A stretch of 64,000 nt of DNA from Jatrophihabitans sp. (GCA_036399055.1 DASWNX010000002.1:62001-126000); one strand, 5' to 3'; positions 1-11,995 are shown, numbered from the stretch's first letter. A program made the numbers and translations. Notes: a model not told the origin generated them from the letters alone.

Positions 1-30
1 ACCTGGCTGGAGCAGGAGCTCAGCGGCTGA
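1..30 (+). CDS. 3' end of an unidentified gene (partial)
   Basis: The first ten codons of frame 1 read TWLEQELSG and then TGA at 28-30. The composition fits the C-terminus of a protein whose body lies left of the window. The piece is too short to identify, and it could be a chance open frame. Confidence 0.3.
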   Translation, partial: TWLEQELSG

Positions 31-52
31 GCGCCGGGCGGGATGGCAGATA

Positions 53-109
53 GCTGCCGGCGTTGCCCGGAGGGCTGCCGGCGCTGCCCGGAGGGCTGCC
101 GCCCGGGCC
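53..109. repeat. 21-bp tandem repeat, about 2.6 copies
   Basis: Units at 53-73 and 74-94 differ at one base and a partial third unit follows to 109. The array lies between the preceding gene end and the 3' end of the convergent PPOX gene. No coding role is seen. Confidence 0.8.
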
Positions 110-121
110 AGTTCGGTGATC

Positions 122-199
122 GCCATTCAGAGGTTGCCCAGCACGCGACTGACGGTGGTCGCCGTTCAGAGATTGCCCAGCACGCGACTGACGGTGATC
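122..199. repeat. 39-bp tandem duplication of the PPOX gene 3' end
   Basis: Units 122-160 and 161-199 match except for three bases. On the minus strand each encodes TVSRVLGNL followed by TGA, so the C-terminal codons and the stop codon have been copied in frame. The gene ends at the first copy it meets (stop at 166-168); the second copy is a spare stop-bearing tail. Confidence 0.85.
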
Positions 200-591
200 T
201 CCAGGACGACCCGCCGCGGGTTGACCCGCGGCGTCCGGTAGCGCTCGGCGTAACGCCGCTCGGCGTCGGCCACCGAGTCGGCGTCGGCCCTGACGATCGC
301 CCGTCCCTCCAACGTCGACCAGCGTCGGCCGTCGACCTGGCACACCGCCACCGCCGCGCCGGCCGGCCCGGCGGCCAGCACCTGGCGCGCCTTGTGTGAG
401 TCCCCTGAGGTGATCACCCGCGCCAGGCCCGCCTCGGCGTCCAGCGTCACCCCGACCGGCACCACGTGCGGGGTGCCGTCGGAACGCACCGTGCTGAGGG
501 TGGCGAGCCGGCGTTCCCGCCAGAACTCCAGGAACTCCGGACCTCGACCGCTCAGCTCCGGCATCGCCGGCTCAGTCTCGACATCGCTCAT
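166..591 (-). CDS. pyridoxamine 5'-phosphate oxidase-family protein (PPOX class)
   Basis: This 141-residue protein has the split beta-barrel pattern of the PPOX/F420-dependent oxidoreductase family: an N-terminal segment FLEFWRERRLATLSTVRSDG and a strand-turn HVVPVGVTLD, followed by a cofactor-phosphate segment GDSHKARQVL. Family members bind FMN or F420 as homodimers and reduce small substrates in the cytosol; the substrate here is unknown. The ATG at 591 is chosen because GGAGAGCG sits just before it and because a longer reading runs into low-complexity LQA repeats. The end of the gene is tandemly duplicated just downstream. Confidence 0.8.
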   Translation of the reverse strand: MSDVETEPAMPELSGRGPEFLEFWRERRLATLSTVRSDGTPHVVPVGVTLDAEAGLARVITSGDSHKARQVLAAGPAGAAVAVCQVDGRRWSTLEGRAIVRADADSVADAERRYAERYRTPRVNPRRVVLEITVSRVLGNL

Positions 592-747
592 CGCTCTCCA
601 TCGGGCGCCTGGCGCAGCAGGCGCGGCAGGAACGCCGCGCCCACGCCGTCGGCTCGGGCCGCGGCGGCGTCGCCGGGATTGGACATGGCACAGGATCGTA
701 TCGACAGGCAGCCACACCCGATGCAGGCTCTGCAGGCCATCGCGCAG

Positions 748-797
748 CGCCTGCAGCGCCTGCAGCGCCTGCAGAGCCTGCAGAGCCTGCAGAGCCT
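748..797. repeat. 9-bp tandem repeat (CGCCTGCAG / AGCCTGCAG)
   Basis: Five full units (three CGCCTGCAG, two AGCCTGCAG) and a partial sixth occur in a row. Because the period is a multiple of three, the array reads as LQR/LQS or LQA in every open frame, which creates spurious ORFs on both strands. Confidence 0.85.
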
Positions 798-872
798 CGA
801 TCTGCTCATCGAGGCGCCGTCGCCAGTCGCGCGAGATCCGCCCCCCGACGCCTCGCACCTGCTGCTGGTGGA

Positions 873-910
873 GTCATAGGCCCGCCAGGCTCGCCCAGCG
901 GGCCTATGAC
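873..910. repeat. 13-bp perfect inverted repeat
   Basis: GTCATAGGCCCGC at 873-885 is exactly reverse-complemented at 898-910, with a 12-base loop. There is no T-run after either arm, so it is not a standard intrinsic terminator, but it could stop or insulate transcription between the PPOX gene and otsB. Confidence 0.7.
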
Positions 911-1005
911 GCAGCCGTGCGAGCGGGCTACCACTGGCACGAGTTCGGCGACTCCTGCCTACTGCTTGCCGACCGGCGCTGAGCACCGCATTACCGTTGC
1001 CAGAC

Positions 1006-1806
1006 ATGCACCCCGACCCCGACCGGCTCGCCGCCATCGCTGCCCGGCTGCCCGGCGCGTTGATCGCGCTGGACTTCGACGGCACCCTCGCGCCGATCAT
1101 CAGCGACCCCAGCGCCTCCCGGCCGGTTCCCGGCGTCATCGACACCCTGGCCGGGCTGGCGCGGGCCGGGGCGCAGATCGCCGTCGTCACCGGCCGCGAC
1201 GCCGCCACGGTGCTCGAGCTCGGCGACCTGCGCGCCATTCCGGACGTGGTCGTCAGCGGCCTGCACGGCGCGGAGACCTGGCGGCACGGCGATCTGCAGA
1301 CCCGGGACGAGCCGGCCGGGCTGGCGGCGCTGCGGACCAGCCTGCCCCCGCTGCTTCGCCAGAGCGGCGACGGGGTGTGGTTGGAGGACAAGCGACTGTC
1401 GCTGGTGGTGCACGCCCGCCAGGCCGCAGATCCGCAGCGGGTGCTCACCGAACTCGGCGACCGGCTGCCGCCGCTGGTAGCCGAGCAGGGCCTGGAACTG
1501 CATCCGGGCAAGCTGGTGCTCGAGATCAGGATCCCGAACCTGTCCAAGGCCACCGCGCTTGAGCAGCTGCTGATTCCGAGCACCTCGGCGGCGCTGTTCG
1601 GCGGTGACGATCTCGGGGACCTGCCGGCGCTGGCCGCGGTGTCGGCCTGGGCAGCGCTCACCGGCCGGCCGGGACTGACCATCGCGGTAGGCGAGCTGGC
1701 CGAGCTGCGCCAGGCCGCCGACTGCGCGGTGGGCTCGCCGGCCGAGCTCGCCGTCCTGTTGGCGCAGTTGCTGGCCACAGCTGAGACACGCGGCGGCGGT
1801 GGCTGA
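1006..1806 (+). CDS. otsB: trehalose-6-phosphate phosphatase
   Basis: OtsB dephosphorylates trehalose 6-phosphate to trehalose in the cytosol, the second step of the OtsA-OtsB route. The 266-residue product carries the HAD nucleophile motif DFDGTL at residues 23-28, a second motif region VVTGRD, and the C-terminal metal-binding motif GGDDLGD near residue 200, all at positions usual for OtsB. An upstream TTG at 997 is also in frame. I prefer the ATG; neither has a clear ribosome binding site. TACCGT at 992-997 could be a -10 for a nearly leaderless message. No otsA is in the window. Confidence 0.88.
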   Translation: MHPDPDRLAAIAARLPGALIALDFDGTLAPIISDPSASRPVPGVIDTLAGLARAGAQIAVVTGRDAATVLELGDLRAIPDVVVSGLHGAETWRHGDLQTRDEPAGLAALRTSLPPLLRQSGDGVWLEDKRLSLVVHARQAADPQRVLTELGDRLPPLVAEQGLELHPGKLVLEIRIPNLSKATALEQLLIPSTSAALFGGDDLGDLPALAAVSAWAALTGRPGLTIAVGELAELRQAADCAVGSPAELAVLLAQLLATAETRGGGG

Positions 1807-1841
1807 CGCACGGTGAGCCTCATTGATGGTCTGATGGGCCG

Positions 1842-2843
1842 ATGACGGCGTCCCAGCAGCCCACCACCCACGCCGACGCACGTCCCGACGGCCGGATCGT
1901 GGTGGACAACCTGACCAAGGTCTTCGGTGACCAGCGGGCAGTGGACTCGCTCAGCTTCACCGTCGAACCCGGCTCGGTGACCGGCTTCCTCGGCCCCAAC
2001 GGCGCCGGAAAGACCACCACCTTGCGCATGCTGCTGGGGCTGGTGCGCCCGACGTCAGGCACGGCGACCATCAACGGCGTGACCTACGGGTCGCTGCCGC
2101 GGCCGTTGCAGGCCGTGGGCGCGGCCCTGGAGGCAGCCAGCTTCCATCCGGCTCACACCGGCCTGCAGCACCTGCGGATCTACTGCGCGGCCGCGGGCCT
2201 GCCTGCCAGCCGGGCCGACGAGGTGCTGGACCTGGTGGGGCTGGGCCAGGTGGGCAAGAAGAAGACCAAGGGCTACTCGATGGGCATGCGGCAGCGACTC
2301 GGCCTGGCCGGCACGCTGCTGGGCGATCCGCAGGTGTTGATCCTGGACGAGCCGGCCAACGGCCTGGACCCCGAAGGCATCCGTTGGCTGCGCGGGTTCT
2401 TCCGGCACCTGGCCGGCGAGGGCCGCACCGTCCTGGTGTCCAGCCACCAGCTGGCCGAAGTGCAGGAGGTGGCTGACCGGGCGGTGATCCTCAATCGCGG
2501 CAAGCTGGTCCGCGCCGGCACCATCGGCGAGTTGTCGGCCGGCACCGCTGTGACAGTCGTGCGCGGACCGGCCCTGGGCCCCTTGCAGCAGGCGCTGGCC
2601 GGCGCCGGCTTCGGCGGCAGCACCGAGGCCGACGGAGCGCTGCGGGTGCGCACCGACCAACTCGCCCTGGTCGGTCACCTGGCCTTCACCCACAACGTCG
2701 AGCTGCACGAGCTCCGGCTCGAGGAGTTCGACCTCGAGCGGCTGTTCTTCAGCCTGACCGAGGGCGAGCACCGCGGCGCAGAGCTCGAGCCGCCCGGCGC
2801 GTCCCAGCACCGGTACGCACCCGAACGAGGAGGCGCCCGATGA
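1842..2843 (+). CDS. ABC transporter ATP-binding protein
   Basis: This 333-residue ATPase has the full set of ABC motifs: Walker A GPNGAGKTT near residue 50, signature YSMGMRQRLGLAG, Walker B VLILDEPANGLDP, and the switch histidine in SSHQLAEV. It belongs to the group that pairs with ABC-2 membrane subunits for export of drugs or lipids. A C-terminal extension of about 90 residues follows the ATPase core. Its stop overlaps the start of the permease gene by ATGA, so the two are translationally coupled and should form one transporter. The substrate cannot be read from sequence. Confidence 0.88.
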   Translation: MTASQQPTTHADARPDGRIVVDNLTKVFGDQRAVDSLSFTVEPGSVTGFLGPNGAGKTTTLRMLLGLVRPTSGTATINGVTYGSLPRPLQAVGAALEAASFHPAHTGLQHLRIYCAAAGLPASRADEVLDLVGLGQVGKKKTKGYSMGMRQRLGLAGTLLGDPQVLILDEPANGLDPEGIRWLRGFFRHLAGEGRTVLVSSHQLAEVQEVADRAVILNRGKLVRAGTIGELSAGTAVTVVRGPALGPLQQALAGAGFGGSTEADGALRVRTDQLALVGHLAFTHNVELHELRLEEFDLERLFFSLTEGEHRGAELEPPGASQHRYAPERGGAR

Positions 2844-3601
2844 TCAATCTGGTCCGTTCGGAGATCCTCAAGATCCGCAGCACCCAGGTCTGGTTCTGGA
2901 TGGTGCTGCTGGCCGCCGCCTTCACCGCGCTGGGCACCATCGGCATGGTGGTGACGGCGATCAACGCCTATGACGCCGGGGACCCGGTCGACTACTACGC
3001 CGTGTTCACCCAGTCCGAGGGCGCCGGGGTCGCGTTGCTGGTGCTCGGGTTGCTGGGCCTGACCACCGAGTTCCGGCACAAGACGATCACCCCGACGTTG
3101 CTGGCGACCCCCAACCGGTGGCTGTTGCTGGCCGGCAAGGCGGCCTCCTACGCGGTCTTCGCGATCGTCTACGCCCTGGTCTGCGTGCTGCTGAACTTCG
3201 CCATCGCGATCATCTGGCTCTCCAGCGTCGGAGTGCCGGTCGAGTTCTCCCAGGGGGTGCCCGGTGGCGTGGCGAAGGCGTTCGTGACGCTGGTGCTGAC
3301 CGGCATGTTCGGCCTCGGGCTGGGCGCGGTTCTGCGCAACCAGGCGGCCGCCATGGTCTTCGGCATCGTGTACTTCTTCATTCTCGACCCCTTGCTCAAC
3401 TACACGCCCTGGGTGCGCAAGGGCTACGCCTACACACCCGGCGGCGCGGTCAAGGCCTTCATCTCCAACGGCGATGCCTCCAACATGCCTGATGACGTGC
3501 ACCTGCTGGCCCCGATGGCCGGCGGGGCGCTGTTCCTGATCTGGGCGCTGGGGCTGCTGATCATCGGCGGCCGGCTCAGCCTCAGCCGCGATATCAGCTG
3601 A
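2840..3601 (+). CDS. ABC-2 type permease
   Basis: This 253-residue integral membrane protein has about six hydrophobic segments, the first at residues 20-40 (FWMVLLAAAFTALGTIGMV) and the last near the C-terminus. The stretch FRHKTITPTLLATPNR between helices 2 and 3 is typical of ABC-2 permeases that partner Nat/Ybh-type ATPases. It is coupled to the preceding ATPase gene by an ATGA overlap. It probably forms a homodimeric export channel; the substrate is unknown. Confidence 0.85.
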   Translation: MINLVRSEILKIRSTQVWFWMVLLAAAFTALGTIGMVVTAINAYDAGDPVDYYAVFTQSEGAGVALLVLGLLGLTTEFRHKTITPTLLATPNRWLLLAGKAASYAVFAIVYALVCVLLNFAIAIIWLSSVGVPVEFSQGVPGGVAKAFVTLVLTGMFGLGLGAVLRNQAAAMVFGIVYFFILDPLLNYTPWVRKGYAYTPGGAVKAFISNGDASNMPDDVHLLAPMAGGALFLIWALGLLIIGGRLSLSRDIS

Positions 3602-3798
3602 GCGGCTCGATATGAGCCGGTTGTGAGCAACCGCACCGATTCTCCGCCGGCCGGTTCGGCATGCGGCGCTGCGTCTTGCTGAGGTCCACGCGTAGGCTGG
3701 ATCATCGGGTCGTGCCCTGACAAGGGGTGGTAGCTGCCACCCCCGGGGGCGCCTCCCGCAGCAGCCTTACGCAGACTCCCGAGAAGGTGGCCTACGAC

Positions 3799-7725
<3,927 letters not shown>

Positions 7726-7728
7726 CCC

Positions 7729-7802
7729 GCCGCCGGACCGCCGTCACAGCCGCCGGACTGCCGTCACCGCGGCCGGACTGCCGTCACCGCGGCCGGACCG
7801 GC
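7729..7802. repeat. degenerate 20-bp tandem repeat after kgd
   Basis: About three and a half copies of a unit like GCCGGACTGCCGTCACCGCG follow the kgd stop directly. No T-run or strong hairpin is visible. Confidence 0.7.
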
Positions 7803-7823
7803 GCCACGGCGTACCGGCGCCCT

Positions 7824-7829
7824 AGATTG
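7824..7829 (+). promoter_or_regulatory. -10 box for a leaderless transcript (TAGATT)
   Basis: TAGATT lies six bases before the ATG at 7836 and there is no ribosome binding site, which is the arrangement of leaderless actinobacterial promoters (TANNNT just before the start codon). Confidence 0.55.
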
Positions 7830-7835
7830 GGCTGC

Positions 7836-8840
7836 ATGGCTGAACCCGTGACCGACGACGCCGTGATCCGCTGGGGCATCCTCGGTGCCGGAGGCATCGC
7901 CGGCAAGTTCGCCGCCGACCTGATCCGCACCCCGGGCAACGCGCTGGCCGCGGTCGGCGCGCGCCAGCAGAGCCGGGCCGCCGACTTCGCTGCCAGGCAC
8001 GGCGCGCCCCGGGCGTACGGCAGCTACCGGGAACTGGTCGAGGACCCCGACTTAGACGTCGTCTACATCGCCACCACCCATCCTGGTCACCACGAGCAGG
8101 CGCTGATGGCCATCGCGGCCGGCAAGGCGGTGCTGATCGAGAAACCGGTCTGCCTCAACGCCGCCGACACCCGCGAGGTGTTCGGAGCCGCGGCCGCGGC
8201 CGGGGTGTTCGCCATGGAGGCCATGTGGATGCGCACGAACCCGCTGATCCGCAAAGCTCAGGAGCTGGTGGCCGGCTCAGCCATCGGCGAGCTGGTGTCG
8301 GTCCGGGCAGAGCTGGGCCTGGGTCGGCCGTTCGATGCGGCCCATCGGCTGTATGACCTGGCCAACGGTGGTGGCGCGCTGCTGGACCTGGGCATCTATC
8401 CGGTCACCTTTGGCTGGATCTTTCTCGGCAGGCCGCAGTCGGTGGCCCTCACCGGAGCGCTGGCCCCGACCGGCAGCGACGCCACGGTGGCGATGCAGTG
8501 GAGCTACCCGGACGGTCGCGACGCCCAGCTCTGGTGCTCGGCACCGGTCAAGGCGCCGTTCCGGGCGCTGGTGGTGGGCACCGAGGGCTGGATCCGGACC
8601 GAGGGTCGGTTCTACCGCCCGTCCGCCCTGACGGTGATGACGGGTGGGCTCGAGTCCCGAATCGATGACCCGCTGGGCGCTGAGACCAACGGCTACGGAC
8701 CCGAGATCGCCGAGGTCAGCCGTTGCCTGCGGGCCGGTGAGACCGAGAGCCCGCTGGTCCCGGCCGCCGACACGATCGCCATCATGGAACTGCTCGACGA
8801 CGCGCGGGCCCATCTGGGGGTTCGCTATACCGGAGAGTGA
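7836..8840 (+). CDS. Gfo/Idh/MocA-family NAD(P)-dependent oxidoreductase
   Basis: This 334-residue protein begins with the Rossmann fingerprint WGILGAGGIAGKFA. It continues with the EKP triad of the family (VLIEKPVCLN near residue 105) and the C-terminal substrate-binding fold, including LLDLGIYPVTFGWIFLG. Members oxidise or reduce sugars, inositols or trans-dihydrodiols with NAD(P); the glucose-fructose/dihydrodiol-dehydrogenase subgroup is the closest impression, but the substrate is unknown. The ATG at 7836 is preferred over an in-frame TTG at 7827 because of the -10 box just upstream. The gene stands alone between repeats. Confidence 0.8.
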   Translation: MAEPVTDDAVIRWGILGAGGIAGKFAADLIRTPGNALAAVGARQQSRAADFAARHGAPRAYGSYRELVEDPDLDVVYIATTHPGHHEQALMAIAAGKAVLIEKPVCLNAADTREVFGAAAAAGVFAMEAMWMRTNPLIRKAQELVAGSAIGELVSVRAELGLGRPFDAAHRLYDLANGGGALLDLGIYPVTFGWIFLGRPQSVALTGALAPTGSDATVAMQWSYPDGRDAQLWCSAPVKAPFRALVVGTEGWIRTEGRFYRPSALTVMTGGLESRIDDPLGAETNGYGPEIAEVSRCLRAGETESPLVPAADTIAIMELLDDARAHLGVRYTGE

Positions 8841-8858
8841 GGCCGCGCACGATCGCGG

Positions 8859-8903
8859 ATGACACGATCGCCGATGACACGGACGCCGATGACACGGACG
8901 GGG
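8859..8903. repeat. 15-bp tandem repeat (ATGACACGGACGCCG type), 3 copies
   Basis: Units 8859-8873, 8874-8888 and 8889-8903 each start with ATG and read MTRSP, MTRTP and MTRTG in the frame of the next gene. They offer three extra in-frame start codons upstream of the conserved start. Confidence 0.85.
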
Positions 8904-8909
8904 ATGAGG

Positions 8910-9086
8910 ATGTACTTCACTGATCGTGGGATCGAGGAACTGCAGTCGCGCCGGGGCGATGAGGAGGTCAGCCTGGCCTGGCTGGCTGAGCGACTGCGCA
9001 GCTTCGTCGATCTCAACCCGGACTTCGAGGTCGCGGTGGACCGGTTGGCGACCTGGCTGGCCCGGGCCGACGACGAGGACGACTGA
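8910..9086 (+). CDS. small conserved actinobacterial protein (DUF6104-like)
   Basis: The 58-residue product MYFTDRGIEELQSRRGDEEV... with the C-terminal segment LATWLARADDEDD resembles the short DUF6104 proteins found widely in Streptomyces and relatives, where MYFTDRGIEELE is the usual start. The function is unknown. It is mostly helical and acidic at the C-terminus, and it is cytosolic. ATG 8904 or the repeats further upstream could also start translation; GGGG at 8900-8903 is the only purine run. Conservation decides for 8910. Confidence 0.75.
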   Translation: MYFTDRGIEELQSRRGDEEVSLAWLAERLRSFVDLNPDFEVAVDRLATWLARADDEDD

Positions 9087-9095
9087 CTCGAGGGG

Positions 9096-9803
9096 TCAGG
9101 TCGGATCAGCTCGCTGCGCCACGGTCGGCTCCGCTGCCGGGGCAGTCCGGGTGACGTTCGAGCTGTCCAGTCCGAGGCGGGCGAAGAGCCGGAGGAACAG
9201 CTGCGCCAGCGGTCCGATCGCGACGGCGAACAGCACCGTCCCCACTCCCACCGTGCCGCCGAGCAACCAGCCGGTGAGCAGCACCGTCAGCTCGACGATG
9301 GTTCTGCTGAGGCGGATGGAGATGCCGGTCCGGCGCGCGATTCCGGTCATCAGGCCGTCGCGCGGGCCAGGGCCGAAGCCGGCAGAGATGTACATGCCGG
9401 TGGCCACGCCGCACAGCAGCACCGCCCCGGCAAGGACCGCTACCCGCGCTGCGTCGCCGTGCTGAACCGGTAGCACCGCCAAGCTCGCGTTCATCGCCAG
9501 GCCGACCACCAGCACATTGCTCACCGTTCCGAGTCCTGGACGCTGTCGCAGCGGAATCCACAACAGCAGGACCAGCGCCCCCACCGCGATGCTGATGGTG
9601 CCGATCTGACGGCTCAGCCTGAAGGCGAGGCCTTGGTGCAGCACATCCCAGGGATCCAGGCCGAGGCCTGCCTGCACCTGCATCGCCGCCGACACCCCGT
9701 ACAGGACCAGCCCGAGGTAGAGCTGCCCGAGCCGCCGGGCCCAGCGCAGCGCCACGGGCCGTCGGGCCCGGGCTGTCGAGCCGGCCGGTCGATGCGGAAC
9801 CAT
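9096..9803 (-). CDS. YczE-like integral membrane protein
   Basis: This 235-residue protein has five predicted membrane helices. It shows the YczE/YitT-type pattern: an N-terminal LYLGLVLYGVSAAMQVQAGLG loop-helix and the repeated ISAGFGPGPRDGLMTGIARR segment that follows a similar GLDPWDVLHQG in the first half. The two related halves suggest an internal duplication. The function is not established; B. subtilis YczE influences surfactin production. It converges with the small DUF6104-like gene nine bases away. Confidence 0.7.
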   Translation of the reverse strand: MVPHRPAGSTARARRPVALRWARRLGQLYLGLVLYGVSAAMQVQAGLGLDPWDVLHQGLAFRLSRQIGTISIAVGALVLLLWIPLRQRPGLGTVSNVLVVGLAMNASLAVLPVQHGDAARVAVLAGAVLLCGVATGMYISAGFGPGPRDGLMTGIARRTGISIRLSRTIVELTVLLTGWLLGGTVGVGTVLFAVAIGPLAQLFLRLFARLGLDSSNVTRTAPAAEPTVAQRADPT

Positions 9804-9867
9804 CCGCTGAGCATGCCTCGGTCGCGACCGGGCAAGCCCAGGGGGACCGTGCTGGCTGGCATGGCCT

Positions 9868-9972
9868 CGCCGGACTCGGCGCGCTCAGCCGGGCTGGGCG
9901 CGGCTCAGCCGGGCTCGACGCGGCTCAGCCGGACTCGGCGGCTCAGCTGGCCTCGGCGGCTCAGCCGGACCG
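9868..9972. repeat. degenerate tandem repeat (GCTCAGCCGGRCTCGRCG)
   Basis: At least five degenerate copies of an 18-20 bp unit lie between the yczE-like start and the sodX end. Each copy contains GCTCAGCCGG or a close variant. Confidence 0.75.
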
Positions 9973-9995
9973 GCCTGTCCCCTTCCCCGGCTTCG

Positions 9996-10376
9996 CTAGC
10001 CGGGCGGGCTGAACCGCTGCGGAGCGATCCCCCACCAGCGTCGCACCGCCGACCGCCATCGGCTGCCCCCGGGCGTCAGCGGCCCGGTCAGGCGCCAGAC
10101 CCGCACTCCGACCGCCTGCACGTCAGCCACGCCGTACTGGCGCGAGTCGCTGCCCTGGCGGGCGTTGTCGCTGGTGAGCAGCCAGCCTCCGTCCTGCTCG
10201 GCCACCGCCCGCTTGAGGACCACCAGGTCGGCCCGGCTGCGGAACGTGGCCAGCACCAGCGCGCCGGGTCGGACCCGGGCCCCGTGCCGCACCAGCAGCC
10301 AGTCCCCCGGCAGCAGCGTCGGAGTCATGGACGAGCCCTCGACCCGCACCCGTTGCCAGGGAAGCAAAGCTCGCAT
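9996..10376 (-). CDS. sodX: nickel-type superoxide dismutase maturation protease (S26 family)
   Basis: This 126-residue signal-peptidase-like enzyme has the catalytic serine motif VEGSSMTPTLLPGDWLLV and, further on, the lysine segment ADLVVLKRAV with the box SDNARQGSDSRQYG. SodX removes the short N-terminal propeptide of pro-NiSOD so that the new N-terminal histidine can bind nickel. There is no obvious membrane anchor. It is divergent from sodN across 100 bases. I chose the ATG at 10376; an open frame continues upstream to overlap the sodN start but is not family-like. Confidence 0.85.
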   Translation of the reverse strand: MRALLPWQRVRVEGSSMTPTLLPGDWLLVRHGARVRPGALVLATFRSRADLVVLKRAVAEQDGGWLLTSDNARQGSDSRQYGVADVQAVGVRVWRLTGPLTPGGSRWRSAVRRWWGIAPQRFSPPG

Positions 10377-10476
10377 ACCGCTGATGCTGCCTGACCTGGC
10401 ATGGCGTTGTCGGAGTAGGGTCGCCATCGAGCGTTCCGCCACCGGAATGCGTTTTTGTCGCGACTGGAGGAGAGTC

Positions 10477-10875
10477 ATGCGCTTGATGCGCCGTTCGATT
10501 ACCGCTTCCGCTCACTGCGACCTGCCGTGCGGTGTGTACGACCCGGCACAGGCTCGCATCGAGGCCGAGTCGGTGAAGGCAATCCAGGAGAAGTACCAGG
10601 CCAACGAGGACCCGGTGTTCCGGACCCGGGCCCTGCTCATCAAGGAGCAGCGGGCTGATCTGGTCAAGCATCACCTGTGGGTGCTGTGGACCGACTACTT
10701 CAAGCCCCCGCACTTCGAGAAGTACCCGCAGCTGCACGATCTGTTCAACAAGGCCACCAAGCAGGCAGGCGCGGCCGGTGGCAAGAGCTCGGTCGACCCG
10801 GCCGAGGGCCAGAAGCTGCTGGACATGATCGCCGAGATCGACGCGATCTTCTGGGAGACCAAGAAGGCTGCGTGA
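10477..10875 (+). CDS. sodN: nickel superoxide dismutase
   Basis: NiSOD converts superoxide to hydrogen peroxide and oxygen in the cytosol as a hexamer of four-helix bundles. The 132-residue precursor has a 12-residue propeptide followed by the nickel hook HCDLPCGVYDPAQARIEAES, with the histidine, the two cysteines and the tyrosine all present, and the C-terminal IDAIFWETKKA typical of the family. GGAGGAGA at 10466-10473 is an excellent ribosome binding site for the ATG. The stop overlaps the next start by GTGA. Nickel-responsive Nur regulation is known for such genes in Streptomyces, but I cannot identify an operator. Confidence 0.96.
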   Translation: MRLMRRSITASAHCDLPCGVYDPAQARIEAESVKAIQEKYQANEDPVFRTRALLIKEQRADLVKHHLWVLWTDYFKPPHFEKYPQLHDLFNKATKQAGAAGGKSSVDPAEGQKLLDMIAEIDAIFWETKKAA

Positions 10876-11591
10876 GCGAACCGGTGTCCGCACCTGAGCA
10901 GTCGACCGAGGCCGGCCCGATTCCCGGGTCGGCCTCGGTCGTACGGCGCTGGCCGGCGCCCAACACCGAACCAGCTCTGGTGCTGGTCCGCCACGGCGAG
11001 ACCGAGTGGAGCCGCAGCGGCCAGCACACCGGCAACTCAGACATCGCGCTGACCGAGTTCGGTGAGCGGCAGGCCCGGGCTGCCGGTCCGTTGATCCGGG
11101 CCGCGCTGGGCTCGGCCGCTCCGGCGCTGGTGCTCAGCTCGCCCCGCCAACGTGCCTGGCGGACCGCGGAGCTGGCCGGCTTCGAGGTCGAGGATCGGGT
11201 CTCCGACGCCGCCGAGTGGGACTACGGCGACCTGGAGGGGCTTACCTCGGCCGAGATCCGGCGGCAATGGCCGGACTGGTCGGTGTGGTCGGGGCCCATC
11301 CCCGGCGGTGAGGACGCCGCGGCGGTCAGCGCGCGGTTCGACCGGCTGCTCGCCACGATCACCGACCGGCTGGAGTCCAGTGGCCGGTCCGGGCCGGTGC
11401 TGGTCTTCTCGCACGGGCACGCGATCAGGTGCCTGGCCGCTCGCTGGCTCGGTGACCCGGTGACTTTGGGCCGGCAGTTCTGGCTCGGCACCGGGGCTGT
11501 CTGCAGCCTGGGCTACGAGCACGGGCTCCCCGTGGTGCTGCACTGGAACATCGACGGCGCGCTGAGCTCGATCGGCGGCACCGACCGGTGA
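10872..11591 (+). CDS. histidine phosphatase / phosphoglycerate mutase-like
   Basis: This 239-residue protein has the phosphohistidine loop LVRHGETEW near residue 41, a second catalytic histidine in FSHGHAIRC, and the acidic EWDYGDLEGLT segment of the cofactor-dependent phosphatase branch. It is similar in place and type to M. tuberculosis Rv3214 (Gpm2), which is an acid phosphatase rather than a glycolytic mutase. The substrate is probably a small phosphate ester or is broad. The GTG start overlaps the sodN stop and its own stop overlaps the next GTG, so it is the middle of a coupled operon. Confidence 0.85.
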   Translation: MSEPVSAPEQSTEAGPIPGSASVVRRWPAPNTEPALVLVRHGETEWSRSGQHTGNSDIALTEFGERQARAAGPLIRAALGSAAPALVLSSPRQRAWRTAELAGFEVEDRVSDAAEWDYGDLEGLTSAEIRRQWPDWSVWSGPIPGGEDAAAVSARFDRLLATITDRLESSGRSGPVLVFSHGHAIRCLAARWLGDPVTLGRQFWLGTGAVCSLGYEHGLPVVLHWNIDGALSSIGGTDR

Positions 11592-11995
11592 CCACCGGCG
11601 GCCGGCTGAACGCCACCGACACCGTCGAGCTGACGGTGCCGGCCGATCCGGCCTACCTGTCGGTGCTGCGCACGGTGATCGCCTCGCTGGCGGCGAGGCG
11701 GGACTTCACCCTGGACGAGATCGATGACCTCCGGATCGCGGTCGATGAGGCCGGCGCGCTGCTGCTGCCGCATGCCGACCCCGGCTCACAGCTGTCGGCG
11801 GTCTTCGGCGGCGAGGCTGCCACCCTGCGCGTCGAAGTGGCCGTGACCATGCCGGCAGGGCAGTCCGGCCAGCCCGACCAATCGAGTTTCGCCTGGCTGG
11901 TGCTGGCCGCTCTGACCGATTCAGTCGCGCTGGCCGAGTCCGGTCAGCGACTGTCGCTCACCCTGAGCAAGGCACGCGGCGCTCGGGACCGATGA
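11588..11995 (+). CDS. anti-sigma regulatory protein, RsbW/SpoIIAB-like
   Basis: This 135-residue GHKL-type protein has the ATP-lid-side helix FTLDEIDDLRIAVDEAGALL, equivalent to the N-box of RsbW kinases (E-x-x-x-A). It is short and its G-boxes are weak, as in many actinobacterial SigF partners. Such proteins bind and inhibit a SigB/SigF sigma factor and are released by an anti-anti-sigma factor. It is coupled to the sigma gene downstream by ATGA, which supports that pairing. No anti-anti-sigma gene is nearby. Confidence 0.8.
   Translation: MTTGGRLNATDTVELTVPADPAYLSVLRTVIASLAARRDFTLDEIDDLRIAVDEAGALLLPHADPGSQLSAVFGGEAATLRVEVAVTMPAGQSGQPDQSSFAWLVLAALTDSVALAESGQRLSLTLSKARGARDR

Larger units (their letters stand above)
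592..1005. other. gene-poor interval with repeats
   Basis: No convincing gene is seen. A weak 64-codon frame on the plus strand (ATG 685 to TAG 879) is dominated by LQR/LQS repeats and may be chance. The interval holds a 9-bp tandem repeat (748-797) and a 13-bp perfect inverted repeat (873-910). Confidence 0.5.

Noticed and set aside
685..879. 64-codon plus-strand frame before otsB
   Set aside because: Its only distinctive content is the 9-bp repeat; no ribosome binding site and no recognised family.
588..1871. Long minus-strand reading frame across otsB
   Set aside because: It overlaps a well-identified gene, is rich in Arg/Ser/Pro typical of antisense frames in GC-rich DNA and matches no family.
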